The notes below the pieces were generated by a model, which saw nothing but the letters and a program-made list of their open reading frames with translations, was not told where the DNA came from and searched no databases. Both the position numbers and the translations under genes were made by a program. A DNA stretch of 51,094 nucleotides from Methanobacteriota archaeon (GTDB lineage Archaea; Thermoplasmatota; Poseidoniia; Poseidoniales; Poseidoniaceae), in assembly GCA_002718195.1 (NCBI GenBank), contig PBDU01000019.1, positions 1 to 51,094 of the forward strand. Direction: 5' to 3'. Below, in pieces: positions 33,008 through 42,244 of the stretch; within the stretch, counting starts at the first letter, position 1, and each line of letters begins with the position of its first letter.

Positions 33008-35715
33008 AGTTGTTCGAGTATTCTAGAGCATTCGTTTCTAGACAACCGAGTAATTGACTCTAATTCGTCAACCGTGGTTCCCACAAGGCCATGGATTCCT
33101 CCAATTTCATCAATAATTTTCAGAGCAATTTCATCACTTATGCCATCAATAGATGTCAAGATGTTTACTTTTTGTTCAATTTTTTTCTCCTTCCATTTTT
33201 TGATTAAAGTAGAATCTTGGTGTTCCTCATTTATCCAAGTTTCAGCTGCTTCTATGCATTTGTTCTGCCACTTATTTTGGTCCTTCTCATCTAGTGGATT
33301 CAAGCCTTCAAGGCTCATATTTACAGACATCGACCTATTTACCTCTGCCCACATTTTATCGATTATCTCAAGTTCTTTCTTTGCTAAAATTTTCACGAAT
33401 TTTGCTGTTTCTCTAGAATCTTTGGTTGTGATTACTGAGAGACCGAACTCAATTGAGAGATGAGCAAGTGCTCCTAGCGTTGCGTTCGGATGAACACCTA
33501 TGGAAGAACCACTTCCAATCTCTACGATTAGTAGTGGTCTTGGTGCTGAATTTAGCAATCTTCTTGCTTGATTTAGTAATCTTCCATCAATAATGGATTT
33601 GTGAAAATCCGTGGCAGTTTTCCGTTCTATCAATATTCTAGATCCAATTCTTATGTCTCCGGTTGAAAGATGCCCTAGGCTAAAATCGCATCCGATTCTT
33701 TTCAATTCACTACACAGAGTTGATGAGGCTTCCCTATAATCAACAGTTACCTTACTCAAATCAACAGGATTTGAAATTGAGGAAACAACATCTTGTGCAA
33801 CCTCAAGGTTGGTTTTGATTGCAATCGAATGAGCATCTAGCACAGGTTTGTTAGTAAATTTTCTATCCAATTTTTCTGTATTTTCAGAGGCGATGGATTT
33901 TGAGTATTTCTCTTCGTTTTTATTCGAATCATTGCCATCGAACTGAAATAATCCAGTCTGGTTACTGGGTCTTGTTCGGTAATCAGAAATCTGGTTTTTC
34001 TCTTGACTTTGCGTTTCAAAGGGTATTTTTTCTTTAGTTTCTAAAGTATTAACTTCCTTTTCAAGCAGTTTTTTTTGCTTCAATATAAACTCAGAACATG
34101 GGGTTTCTTTTCCATCAATTTTGACTGAAAAATGATCTAAGTTAGAAATGTCAATTCCTGTTTTTGGTATTTTTAGCTGTGTTTTGACTCTTGACAGTAT
34201 AGAATTCATCCTTTTCTCTTTTTGCAAACTACTTCTCTTTATCATTTCCTCTTTTGTATTCAATGTTACCAGGACCTTGACATTTCCAGCCTCTTTTCTG
34301 CCTGTTCTTCCTCTCCTCTGTATCATCCTAATAGCGGATGGTACAGGTTCGTAAAATATCACTAAATCAGATGAGGGAATGTCCAAACCTTCTTCTCCAA
34401 CAGATGTGGCAACTAACACTTCAAACTCCCCCTTTCGGAAATCTTGTAATTGTGCAAGTTGTTGTTTACTTGTCATTCCTTTCCTATCTTTAGTCGATGC
34501 TTGCCCAATAAATTGTCTTGCATTTACATCATTTTTTGAAAGATAATCCACTAAATGGTCTACTGTGTCTCTGTATTCAGTAAAAATTATGATTTTTGAA
34601 TTTGGTGATTCTCCTAAAGAGGATTTTACAGAATGTAAAACAATCTCGGGTTTGGGATGAGTTTCCGTGATTTCGGATAATATCTCTGAAATATCCCTTA
34701 TTTCAGTGAATTTCATGAATCGTGATAAACTTCTGTCACCAGATTTCGATTTTTCTTTGCACCTGTCAAGGAATTTCTTTGCAGTTTCATTCCCTTGACA
34801 TTTCATCATTTCAATTAACAAGTGTAGTCTTCTGAGATCAGAGACTGTTTTTGCGGCATTGTATCCTCTCTTGTCGCCTTTCCTAATTGCTGCTGAAGCA
34901 CTGTTTTGAGCAGCATCAAGCGCTGAAGCAGTGATGTAACCACTGGCACCTAAGAAACCGTTTCTAATCAATTGGTTTGCTAGGTCAATCTTGAGTCTCT
35001 CTAAGGGTGCAATTAGTTTCAAGGACTTATCGGATAACTTGACTTTTATCTCATTGATTTCTAGTTCTGATTTGTATGGTTCTAACAAATCATCATCCTT
35101 TTCGAAATAAGTCAATTTCGTCATTCCGAGTCTAATCATAATTGAATCAATTTCATTTTTCTTAGTTCCTGGGCTAGCAGAAGCTCCTAGAATCCGGGTC
35201 TTTGGACTCTCATTCACAAAAATGTCTGCAACCTGCCCGTAAGCATGATTCCCTTTACAATGATGAACTTCGTCTAGAATTAAGGTTCCTATATCTTGGA
35301 CATCTATTCTTGAAGCATAATGGTCGTTTCTTATCACTTGTGGGGTTGCAATAATTATTGCTCCTTCTTTCCAGATATCACTGCGTAATTCTGGCTTGGA
35401 GTCTCCGGTATAGGTTACAATTAAACTCGGGTCAATTGCAATGAATTCGCGAGCCATCTTCACCTGTTGATCAACTAAACCAGTAGTAGGGGCAATTAGC
35501 AGGGTTTTCTTTTTTGACTTTCGCAATTCATCTGCCATTACCATCCATTGAACCGCAGTCTTTCCGAATCCAGTAGGCAGTACCATCAATGCAGATTGGG
35601 ATAGGGCATCCTTTGCACAGATTAGTTGGTAAGCCCTAGCCTCGACTCCTTCCTGTAAGAAAGGGTGAGACAGAGTGGGCATAGGGTTCGGTTGATGACG
35701 AGAGTTCAAAAGCAT
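33004..35715 (-). CDS. hef: Hef helicase-nuclease (FANCM/XPF family)
   Basis: 903 residues. The helicase half carries Walker A (LPTGFGKTA, about residues 46-54), DEVH (148-151), TATPQ-like IIATPQVIRN and the helicase-C segments SVGEEGLDIPSSDLVIF and QRRGRTGRK. A charged linker follows. The XPF-type nuclease domain starts near residue 656 with GDIRIG (686-691) and ERKTATDF (697-704). Tandem helix-hairpin-helix motifs end the protein (TSIDGISDEIALKIIDEIGG). Hef acts at stalled replication forks. The frame opens at ATG 35715; ATG 35682 (MPTLSHPF) is an equally likely start. Confidence 0.95.
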   Translation of the reverse strand: MLLNSRHQPNPMPTLSHPFLQEGVEARAYQLICAKDALSQSALMVLPTGFGKTAVQWMVMADELRKSKKKTLLIAPTTGLVDQQVKMAREFIAIDPSLIVTYTGDSKPELRSDIWKEGAIIIATPQVIRNDHYASRIDVQDIGTLILDEVHHCKGNHAYGQVADIFVNESPKTRILGASASPGTKKNEIDSIMIRLGMTKLTYFEKDDDLLEPYKSELEINEIKVKLSDKSLKLIAPLERLKIDLANQLIRNGFLGASGYITASALDAAQNSASAAIRKGDKRGYNAAKTVSDLRRLHLLIEMMKCQGNETAKKFLDRCKEKSKSGDRSLSRFMKFTEIRDISEILSEITETHPKPEIVLHSVKSSLGESPNSKIIIFTEYRDTVDHLVDYLSKNDVNARQFIGQASTKDRKGMTSKQQLAQLQDFRKGEFEVLVATSVGEEGLDIPSSDLVIFYEPVPSAIRMIQRRGRTGRKEAGNVKVLVTLNTKEEMIKRSSLQKEKRMNSILSRVKTQLKIPKTGIDISNLDHFSVKIDGKETPCSEFILKQKKLLEKEVNTLETKEKIPFETQSQEKNQISDYRTRPSNQTGLFQFDGNDSNKNEEKYSKSIASENTEKLDRKFTNKPVLDAHSIAIKTNLEVAQDVVSSISNPVDLSKVTVDYREASSTLCSELKRIGCDFSLGHLSTGDIRIGSRILIERKTATDFHKSIIDGRLLNQARRLLNSAPRPLLIVEIGSGSSIGVHPNATLGALAHLSIEFGLSVITTKDSRETAKFVKILAKKELEIIDKMWAEVNRSMSVNMSLEGLNPLDEKDQNKWQNKCIEAAETWINEEHQDSTLIKKWKEKKIEQKVNILTSIDGISDEIALKIIDEIGGIHGLVGTTVDELESITRLSRNECSRILEQL

Positions 35716-36024
35716 GATGAACGATATCTTTGCAAGTTAATCTTGAAAATTCTTTCTCATCCAAAAAGTTTGATAACTTCTTCTAACTATGGCGCTCTGC
35801 GCATGTTTTCTTGCCCGTCCAGAACCGAACTGCTCATATATGGGAGGTAAGTCGGCAACCTGCTCGAAAGTGAGTAGCCAGACACAATGGGCAATCCGAA
35901 AGGAACCCAATTGGCTCGATTCACACTTGTGGAATCGGCTTCAGTGTCACGGCTACTCTGAACTCTCGTGCCCTCGTACGCCCTATGGGGCCAATGCGTT
36001 GTAACTAAACTGGAGGAATACCAA
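35716..36024 (+). promoter_or_regulatory. structured leader of the ribosomal-protein operon
   Basis: 309 bp without a gene between the divergent hef and L3. CATATATG at 35835-35842 may be a TATA box. Three local hairpins follow: CTGCTC/GAGTAG at 35860-35877; 35885-35913 with a GAAA loop closed by TCC/GGA and a lower stem TGGG/CCCA; and CGATTC/GAATCG at 35917-35937. The region appears richer in G and C than nearby spacers. GGAGGA lies just before the L3 ATG. Regulation by a ribosomal protein binding the leader is plausible, as in other ribosomal operons, but not shown. Confidence 0.5.
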
Positions 36025-37044
36025 ATGGGAAAGAGACATCACCCTAGACGTGGTTCAATGGCATACGGCCCGCGAAAGCGAGCTGGACGTCATTTCGGAC
36101 ACGTCAACTCATGGCCAACAAGCGACGCTAGCGAAGTCAGAATACAAGGATTCGCTGGTTGGAAAGCAGGAATGACACACGTTCTCTCAAGAGATCTGAA
36201 CCCTACATCGACATCAGCAGGACAAGAAGTAAGAGTGCCTGTTACTGTAGTAGAGGTTCCAAAGATGAGAATCCTTGGTGTCAGAGGATACAAAATGACT
36301 CCATATGGAAAGCAAGCAGCAGGCGAAGCTTGGCTAAACAGCGAGCAAATCGCAGATGCATTCCCTGAAGTATTCAACAGAATCTCTAACAGAAAAGATC
36401 ACGATTCCGATGCTCACTTTGAAGCACTAGAAAACGAAGACCTCTGTGAAGTAAGAGCGATAGTCGCAACGCAACCTGCAGGAGTAACAGGTACTCCTTC
36501 AAAGGTTCCTGAAGTTATGGAAGTTGGGCTAACAGGAGGTTCATCCACAGACCAACTTCAATTCGCTAAGGAAAAGCTTGGTGAAGAATTCTCTTTCACA
36601 GATTGCTTCGAAGAAGGAATTCTAACCGATGTAGTTGCTGTAACTAAGGGATACGGCTGGCAAGGTGTAATCAGAAGGTTCGGTGGAAAACTACAATCTC
36701 ACAAGAACTCAAAGAAGAGAAGACAACACGGAAACATGGGAGACTTCGGAACAGGATATGTTAGAAAGACAATCCGTCAAGGTGGACAAACGGGTTACCA
36801 CCAGAGAACAGAGTACAACAAGAGGGTCCTGAAAATCTCAAATCCAGAAGATGCATCCATCACTCCGGCTGGAGGATTCCTTCACTACGGAGAAATTCAA
36901 TCCGATTACGTTCTAATCAAGGGAAGCGTACCAGGTCCTGCAAAGAGATTAATCAGATTCAGAGACGCAGTTAGAGCTGGTAACAAAACCGTTCACGACT
37001 ATGATATCACGTACATCAGTACGTCATCCAAGCAGGGGGTATGA
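36025..37044 (+). CDS. rpl3: 50S ribosomal protein uL3
   Basis: About 339 residues. MGKRHHPRRGSMAYGPRKRA and FAGWKAGMTHV are archaeal L3 hallmarks, and RRFGGKLQSHKNSKKRR leads into the L3 core near the peptidyl-transferase centre. ATG 36025 is chosen because GGAGGA precedes it; the frame opens further upstream at 35968. First gene of the operon; its stop overlaps the L4 ATG as ATGA. Confidence 0.95.
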   Translation: MGKRHHPRRGSMAYGPRKRAGRHFGHVNSWPTSDASEVRIQGFAGWKAGMTHVLSRDLNPTSTSAGQEVRVPVTVVEVPKMRILGVRGYKMTPYGKQAAGEAWLNSEQIADAFPEVFNRISNRKDHDSDAHFEALENEDLCEVRAIVATQPAGVTGTPSKVPEVMEVGLTGGSSTDQLQFAKEKLGEEFSFTDCFEEGILTDVVAVTKGYGWQGVIRRFGGKLQSHKNSKKRRQHGNMGDFGTGYVRKTIRQGGQTGYHQRTEYNKRVLKISNPEDASITPAGGFLHYGEIQSDYVLIKGSVPGPAKRLIRFRDAVRAGNKTVHDYDITYISTSSKQGV

Positions 37045-37901
37045 AGTTGAAAGTTGCAGTAAAGGATATTGTTAACGAAATTGATGGAAGCATTTTCTCT
37101 GTAACCGTCAGTGATGGTGCAAAGGTTACTCTTCCAGAATCTTTCTCCTCTGAGATTAGATCTGATTTAGTAAAACTCGCAGTAGCAAGCGCTAGAGCAA
37201 ATAGAAGGCAAGCATATGGTTCAAACCCACACGTTGGTGCAAGAAAGCCAATGGCTGGTATGAAGCACTCCACAGAATGGTGGGGCAAGGGAAGAGGTGT
37301 CTCAAGAATTCTTAGAAGAGCAGGTTCAAGCAGAGGTGCTGAGAACCCACACACCTATGGTGGTAGAAGAGCTCACGGACCTAAGGTCGAAAAGGACTGG
37401 TCCAGAAAACTCAACAGCAAATCCAAGAGATTGGCTAGAAACTCTGCTCTAACTGCAACAACTGATATCGAAATGGTTAGTGCAAGGGGGCATCGCTTTG
37501 ATGATGACATCAAGCAACTACCTATTGTCCTTGGCAACTACACTGAGGTTATCGATGGTAAAGAAACAGAATTCAGTATCGAGGAGTTCAATCATGGTTC
37601 AGCCACAAGAAAGGCAGCTGCTATCTTCGACGCACTTGGACTAGGTGCAGATCTAATCCGTGCCAGGGAAGGTAGAAAGATAAGGGCTGGAAAGGGTAAG
37701 ATGAGAGGAAGAGTCCACAAGACTCCTAAATCCATTCTTCTAGTAGTTTCTCAAACAGGAGGTCTATCACAGGCTGTAAGAAATCTACCTGGTGTGGATG
37801 TTGTAGCAGCTAAAGACCTGTCTGCGGAGCACTTGGCACCTGGTGGTGACATGGGAAGATTGACCGTGTTCACAAAAGATGCAATGGAGGCACTTGCCTG
37901 A
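37041..37901 (+). CDS. rpl4: 50S ribosomal protein uL4
   Basis: 286 residues. The conserved loop that lines the exit tunnel is seen in KPMAGMKHSTEWWGKGRG and RRAGSSRGAENPHTYGGRRAHGP. The C-terminal segment LPGVDVVAAKDLSAEHLAPGG is typical of archaeal L4. The start overlaps the L3 stop (ATGA), so translation is probably coupled. L4 regulates the equivalent operon in some bacteria; whether it binds the leader here is untested. Confidence 0.95.
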   Translation: MKLKVAVKDIVNEIDGSIFSVTVSDGAKVTLPESFSSEIRSDLVKLAVASARANRRQAYGSNPHVGARKPMAGMKHSTEWWGKGRGVSRILRRAGSSRGAENPHTYGGRRAHGPKVEKDWSRKLNSKSKRLARNSALTATTDIEMVSARGHRFDDDIKQLPIVLGNYTEVIDGKETEFSIEEFNHGSATRKAAAIFDALGLGADLIRAREGRKIRAGKGKMRGRVHKTPKSILLVVSQTGGLSQAVRNLPGVDVVAAKDLSAEHLAPGGDMGRLTVFTKDAMEALA

Positions 37902-37910
37902 GGTGATATC

Positions 37911-38168
37911 ATGAATGCATACGACGTAATCATTATGCCATGGCTTACTGAGAAATCCATGGATGCAAGAACATCCGGTGAAAGATTAGAATTCATTGTC
38001 AACAGAAAAGCAACCAAGGCTCAAATTGCTAGAGCGGTTGCTGAGATCTTTGACGTAGAAGTTGCTAAAGTCAACACTCGCATTACCAAGAACGGCAAGC
38101 ATGCGAGCGTAAGATTAGCAGAAGGATACAGCGCAGACGACGCTGCAATGAGATTAGGAGCATTCTGA
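37911..38168 (+). CDS. rpl23: 50S ribosomal protein uL23
   Basis: 85 residues. The core PWLTEKSMDARTSGERLEF and the following VNRKATKAQIARAVAEIFDV match uL23, and VNTRITKNGKHASVRL is the usual C-terminal strand pair. uL23 sits at the exit of the peptide tunnel. It is joined to L4 by a TGAGGTGA junction. Confidence 0.95.
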   Translation: MNAYDVIIMPWLTEKSMDARTSGERLEFIVNRKATKAQIARAVAEIFDVEVAKVNTRITKNGKHASVRLAEGYSADDAAMRLGAF

Positions 38169-38177
38169 GGTGGTTAA

Positions 38178-38903
38178 ATGGGTAAGAGAATTCGTGCACA
38201 ACGTAAGGGTTCATCTCCAAGGTACCGTGTTTCCGGACACAGGTTCCCTGGGAAGAACTTCATGCCAAGAGTAAAGGACGAAGTATGTGAAGTTACAGAG
38301 TTAATTCACAGTCCAATTCATACCGCTCCTTTAGCTAGAGTAAAATTACCTGATGGTGAGACAACTCTAGTAGTTGCGACCGAAGGAATCGCTATAGGTT
38401 CAAAGATTGCGATTGGTGACAATGTTTCCCTCAGACCAGGTAATATTACTGAACTGGGTAACATTCCTGAAGGTACTGCTGTTAACAATGTCGAGTTAAG
38501 ACCTGGTGACGGTGGTAAAATCGCAAGATCAGGTGGAAATTCCTGCTTTGTTGAATCTAGACTTGGAGATAAGGTCAGAGTACAACTACCAAGTGGATCT
38601 ACAAAACTTATTCCAGCGAACTGCAGAGCTACCATTGGTGTTCTAGCAGGACACGGTAGAGGCGACATGCCACTAAGAACTGCTGGTGCTGCTCACTACA
38701 AGGCAAAAGCAAGAGGAAAGGCTTACCCAAGAGTCAGTGGTGTTGCAATGAACCCAGTAGATCACCCTCACGGTGGTGGAAACCACCAAGCTGTCCACGG
38801 ACCAAACTCCGTGGCAAGAAGCACACCGCCTGGTGCTAAGGTCGGATTAATTGCCCCACGCCGCACGGGTAGAGGTCGCGGAAAAACCACAAACAAGGAG
38901 TGA
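38178..38903 (+). CDS. rpl2: 50S ribosomal protein uL2
   Basis: 241 residues. The C-terminal signature GVAMNPVDHPHGGGNHQ with the conserved His near the peptidyl-transferase centre is intact. The N-terminus MGKRIRAQRKGSSPRYRVSGHR is typical of archaeal L2. It follows L23 by 9 bp through TGAGGTGG. Confidence 0.96.
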   Translation: MGKRIRAQRKGSSPRYRVSGHRFPGKNFMPRVKDEVCEVTELIHSPIHTAPLARVKLPDGETTLVVATEGIAIGSKIAIGDNVSLRPGNITELGNIPEGTAVNNVELRPGDGGKIARSGGNSCFVESRLGDKVRVQLPSGSTKLIPANCRATIGVLAGHGRGDMPLRTAGAAHYKAKARGKAYPRVSGVAMNPVDHPHGGGNHQAVHGPNSVARSTPPGAKVGLIAPRRTGRGRGKTTNKE

Positions 38904-38908
38904 GATAA

Positions 38909-39406
38909 ATGGGTAGAAAGAAGAAGAAATCATTCATGACACCTAAGGCTGCAAGAAGGAAAGCACGTAAGAGACTTTCATCAGCAAAAGGACGCGCAAA
39001 GAAAGAGTTCACATACCGTGGTTACACAGTTGAAGAACTCAAAACATTCCCAATGTGGCCCAGCGAAGAGGACCCTTCCGCTCCAAGCGTAATTACACTT
39101 CTTCCATCAAGAGCAAGAAGAACAATTGCAAGAGGGCTTTCTCTTGAGAACGAGCACTTCCTTGGAAGAGTTAGAAGATCAAACGGTAGAGTAATTAGAA
39201 CTCACCGCAGAGACATGCCAATTCTTCCAGAGTTTGTTGGAAAGACAATTGCTATTCACAATGGACAAAACTTTGTCGAGGTTGAAATTAAACCTGAAAT
39301 GATTGGACACTATCTAGGAGAATTCGCTCTAACAAGAAGAGGAGTTACACACAGTGGTCCTGGTGTTGGTGCTACCAAGTCAAGCAAGCACGTTCCATTG
39401 AAGTGA
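38909..39406 (+). CDS. rps19: 30S ribosomal protein uS19
   Basis: 165 residues. The core motif HNGQNFVEVEIKPEMIGHYLGEFALTRR is preceded by TYRGYTVEELKTFP, as in archaeal S19. A very basic N-terminus (MGRKKKKSF and following Arg/Lys) makes it a little longer than many archaeal homologues. It lies 5 bp after L2. Confidence 0.95.
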   Translation: MGRKKKKSFMTPKAARRKARKRLSSAKGRAKKEFTYRGYTVEELKTFPMWPSEEDPSAPSVITLLPSRARRTIARGLSLENEHFLGRVRRSNGRVIRTHRRDMPILPEFVGKTIAIHNGQNFVEVEIKPEMIGHYLGEFALTRRGVTHSGPGVGATKSSKHVPLK

Positions 39407-39416
39407 GGTGAGATGT

Positions 39417-40025
39417 ATGGTACAGAAAATTAATGCAAGAAACCTGGCATCAAACAGAGACAAGCGAACCAAGACTGGTCAAAAAGGATTCACCCAACTT
39501 CTGGAAGGCTCTAGAAAAGCAGTTGCAAGAGCAAAGAACCTAGACGTTCACGTAAAGCACTGCTTCGAGGTCTGCAGGTATGTCAAAGGTATGCCAGCAG
39601 GAAAAGCAATCTCTCACCTTGAGGAAGTTCTTCTAATCGACTCAGACAGAAAAGACATCAGAGCAAAGGCTCGTGCAATTCCTTACACTCTAGGTTCAGG
39701 TAACCTGAGAAGGAAGAGAAGCGGTCCAAGCATGGTTGGTCACAGAAAGGGTAAGATGGGTCCTGGAAGATATCCTGTGAAGGCTACAAGAGAGATCATC
39801 AAACTAATCAACTCTGCAATGGACAATGCAAGACATCAATTCGAAGATGTTGATGCTGAGGAAATGACAATCTCACACATCGCTGCTCACAGAGGGCAAA
39901 TCAAGAGAGGCTTCATGCCAAGGGCAAGAGGTCGAGCAACTCCAAAGAATCACTACAGAGTGAATTTGGAGATTTTCTTGCAAGACGAGAATGGATACGA
40001 CGACGAGTTGGAGGACGACTTCTGA
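39417..40025 (+). CDS. rpl22: 50S ribosomal protein uL22
   Basis: About 202 residues. HCFEVCRYVKGMPAGKAISHLEEV and KINSAMDNARHQ-like text (IKLINSAMDNARHQFEDVD) identify L22. HIAAHRGQIKRGFMPRARGRATPKN is the exit-tunnel hairpin and C-terminus. The start is ATG 39417, five bases after GAGGTGA, rather than the upstream GTG at 39408. The acidic tail DDELEDDF is unusual for such a basic protein. Confidence 0.94.
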   Translation: MVQKINARNLASNRDKRTKTGQKGFTQLLEGSRKAVARAKNLDVHVKHCFEVCRYVKGMPAGKAISHLEEVLLIDSDRKDIRAKARAIPYTLGSGNLRRKRSGPSMVGHRKGKMGPGRYPVKATREIIKLINSAMDNARHQFEDVDAEEMTISHIAAHRGQIKRGFMPRARGRATPKNHYRVNLEIFLQDENGYDDELEDDF

Positions 40026-40035
40026 GGTGAACATC

Positions 40036-40704
40036 ATGGCTGGAAAAAATATGGTAAAGACATTCGTAAATAGAAACGTTGAGCGTTTACTAGTCAAGGA
40101 ATTCTTGATGGAAAACACGAAGCGTGCAGGTTTTGGTGGATTAAACATCAAGAGAACTCCTGCAGGAACAGAAGTAGAAGTCCTAGCTGAAAGACCGGGT
40201 ATGGTAATCGGCAGAGGAGGAAAGATCATCAATGAACTTCAGAAGAGACTTGATGAAGAATTTGATATCGACAATCCTAAGCTAAAGGTTGCAGATGTTG
40301 AGAATCCTACACTCAACGCTCAAGTAATGGCAGAGAAGGTAGCAAGCGCTCTTGAGAGAGGTTGGTACTACAGAAGAGCCGGTCATTCCGCTGCTCTGAA
40401 CATTATGGAAGCGGGTGCACGTGGTGTTATCATCACAGTTGCAGGTAAACTGACTGGTGCAAGAAACAGAACACAAAAATTCATTCTAGGTCACGTCAAG
40501 TACTGCGGTGAAACAGCTGACAGATACATGGACAAAGGATACTCCGTTGCAGTCAAGAAATTGGGTACAATCGGTGTAACCGTCGAAATCATGAGACCTG
40601 GAGTAGTTCTGCCTCACGAGGTAACCGTTTACTCAGATGAAGACTTAGCAATCATGGCTGCTCAAAACGACACAGAGACTGAAGCAACACAGGATGGTGA
40701 GTGA
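40036..40704 (+). CDS. rps3: 30S ribosomal protein uS3
   Basis: About 222 residues. The KH domain reads RPGMVIGRGGKIINEL, and RAGHSAALNIMEAGARGVIITVAGKLTGARNR is the S3 core that lines the mRNA entry site. ATG 40036 follows TGAGGTGA; the frame opens at 39991. The C-terminus is acidic. Confidence 0.95.
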   Translation: MAGKNMVKTFVNRNVERLLVKEFLMENTKRAGFGGLNIKRTPAGTEVEVLAERPGMVIGRGGKIINELQKRLDEEFDIDNPKLKVADVENPTLNAQVMAEKVASALERGWYYRRAGHSAALNIMEAGARGVIITVAGKLTGARNRTQKFILGHVKYCGETADRYMDKGYSVAVKKLGTIGVTVEIMRPGVVLPHEVTVYSDEDLAIMAAQNDTETEATQDGE

Positions 40705-40705
40705 A

Positions 40706-40906
40706 TTGTCCCACGTAAGCAACAGAGAAATATCCGCAATGAGCACAGAAGTTCTCGAGTCGAGACTTGAGGAACTTCAAGAAGAGCTGCTTCAATTGAA
40801 CGCTGAGAAATCCATGGGTGGTACTCCATCAAGTATCGGGGCATTCAAAGCGACCAGAAGAAGCATTGCTAGAATTAAAACGCACTTAGCAAACAGAGAG
40901 GCTTGA
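40706..40906 (+). CDS. rpl29: 50S ribosomal protein uL29
   Basis: 66 residues from TTG 40706. VLESRLEELQEELLQLNAEKSMGG and FKATRRSIARIKTHL are the two helices of L29. An ATG exists upstream at 40694 within S3, but GGTGA stands at 40696-40700 and the usual spacing in this operon points to the TTG. The S3 stop lies just before it. Only the start is uncertain. Confidence 0.88.
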   Translation: MSHVSNREISAMSTEVLESRLEELQEELLQLNAEKSMGGTPSSIGAFKATRRSIARIKTHLANREA

Positions 40907-40931
40907 AATTAGAGAAGGAGAGAATGACTAG

Positions 40932-41231
40932 ATGGCAGCAATTTGTAATGTATGTGGATTGCCCGATGAACTCTGCATTTGTCAAGAGATCGCAAAGGAG
41001 CAACAACGTGCATTCATATCAACAGACAAGAGAAGGTATGGAAAAATTGTAACAAAGGTGGAGGGACTTGATGATGCAGCAATTGATATTAACAAACTTG
41101 CAAAGTTGCTCAAGAACAAGTGTGCCGCTGGAGGAACCATCAAAGGAAGGGTCATTGAACTTCAAGGAGACCACAAGAAGAAAGCAGCAAATGTTCTTCG
41201 CGGAAATGGATACAAAGTGGAGGTGCGATGA
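40932..41231 (+). CDS. translation initiation factor aIF1 (SUI1)
   Basis: 99 residues. The N-terminal CNVCGLPDELCIC is the zinc-type motif of archaeal SUI1 proteins. KRRYGKIVTKVEGLDDAAIDINKLAKLLKNKCAAGG with GTIKGRVIELQGDHKKKAANVL is the SUI1 fold that checks start-codon pairing. Its place between L29 and Rpp29 is the usual one in euryarchaea. Confidence 0.95.
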   Translation: MAAICNVCGLPDELCICQEIAKEQQRAFISTDKRRYGKIVTKVEGLDDAAIDINKLAKLLKNKCAAGGTIKGRVIELQGDHKKKAANVLRGNGYKVEVR

Positions 41232-41232
41232 A

Positions 41233-41496
41233 ATGAGTATCGACATTAGAAACCAAACATGGGTAGGTAAGAACCTATCCGTTCACAACTCGATGGATGA
41301 AACATTGATTGGAAGGTCTGGAATTGTTCTGGACGAATCAAAGTCAACCATCACAATATTCGAGAATGGTAAAAAAACCATTCTAGGAAAATCTGCGATT
41401 AAATTCGCAATCGATGGTAGTGATACCATCATCGACGGCTCTCTGATGCGGCAGAGATCTGAAGATAGAATAATCCGCACACACAAGGAGGCATGA
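41233..41496 (+). CDS. rnp1: RNase P protein component 1 (Rpp29/Pop4)
   Basis: 87 residues. WVGKNLSVHNSMDETLIGRSGIVLDESKSTITI is the Sm-like core of archaeal Rpp29, followed by KTILGKSAIKF. It helps RNase P process tRNA 5' ends. ATG 41233 is chosen because GGAGGTG precedes it; a longer frame from 41068 is an out-of-context extension over the SUI1 gene. The stop overlaps the S17 ATG as ATGA. Confidence 0.93.
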   Translation: MSIDIRNQTWVGKNLSVHNSMDETLIGRSGIVLDESKSTITIFENGKKTILGKSAIKFAIDGSDTIIDGSLMRQRSEDRIIRTHKEA

Positions 41497-41837
41497 GAGA
41501 AATGCGAGACATTGGTGTAGATGTAAAAGTACCGACAGGCGATTGGGACGGCGATGAAAATTGCCCGTTCTATGGTTCCCTGCGTTTGAGAGGACAAGTT
41601 CTGGAAGGCGTCGTATCTAGCGTTGGAATGCAAAAGAGCATCACCATCGAAAGAAACAACGTAAGAAGAATGAAGAAATTCGAGAGAATGGAGAAGAGAA
41701 CATCTTCCCTAACCGCTCACTTGCCTACATGTATCGGCGAGGTTGAGGTTGGTGACAGCGTTAGAGTAATGGAATGCAGACCGCTTTCCAAGACAATCTC
41801 ATTCTGTGTTATCGAGAAGACAGGAGGCGATGAGTGA
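41493..41837 (+). CDS. rps17: 30S ribosomal protein uS17
   Basis: 114 residues. NCPFYGSLRLRGQVLEGVVSS and KSITIERN...KKFERMEKRTS match archaeal S17. GDSVRVMECRPLSKTISFCVIEK is the conserved C-terminal OB-fold strand with RPLSK. The start overlaps the Rpp29 stop; ATG 41502 is an alternative. Confidence 0.95.
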   Translation: MREMRDIGVDVKVPTGDWDGDENCPFYGSLRLRGQVLEGVVSSVGMQKSITIERNNVRRMKKFERMEKRTSSLTAHLPTCIGEVEVGDSVRVMECRPLSKTISFCVIEKTGGDE

Positions 41838-42235
41838 TGAGAGGAATCGCAGGTCGTCAAACACGTGGTCTTCCTACCGGTGCTAGGTTGCTTGTTGCAG
41901 ATAACACTGGAGCAAAAGAAGCCATGCTAATCAACGTCATCGGATATGTTGGTACGATGAGAAGAAATCCAGCTGGTGGAGTCGGTGACATGCTCAAGGT
42001 CTCTATCAAGAAAGGTTCACCTTCCACACGCAGACAAATGTTCAATGCGATAATCGTAAGGCAAAGAAGACCTTTCAGAAGAGTCGACGGAACATGGGTT
42101 CAGTTCGAAGATAATGCTTGTGTAATTACCAACGAAAAAGGTGAGGTACAAGGATCTGATATCAAAGGACCTGTAGCAAGAGAGGCTGCAGAAAGGTGGC
42201 CTAGAATAGCTGCAACAGCAAAGCAAATTATCTGA
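41837..42235 (+). CDS. rpl14: 50S ribosomal protein uL14
   Basis: 132 residues. LLVADNTGAKEAMLINVIGY and FNAIIVRQRRPFRR are classic L14. FEDNACVITNEKGEVQGSDIKGPVAREAAERWP completes the core that contacts 16S rRNA. The ATG overlaps the S17 stop (TGATG); a GTG just upstream at 41834 is in frame. Confidence 0.95.
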   Translation: MRGIAGRQTRGLPTGARLLVADNTGAKEAMLINVIGYVGTMRRNPAGGVGDMLKVSIKKGSPSTRRQMFNAIIVRQRRPFRRVDGTWVQFEDNACVITNEKGEVQGSDIKGPVAREAAERWPRIAATAKQII

Positions 42236-42244
42236 GGTGAAATT

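Noticed and set aside
35716..36024. Leader of L3 considered as RNase P, SRP or tRNA gene
   Set aside because: No conserved RNase P core, no SRP helix 8 motif and no tRNA T-arm were found.
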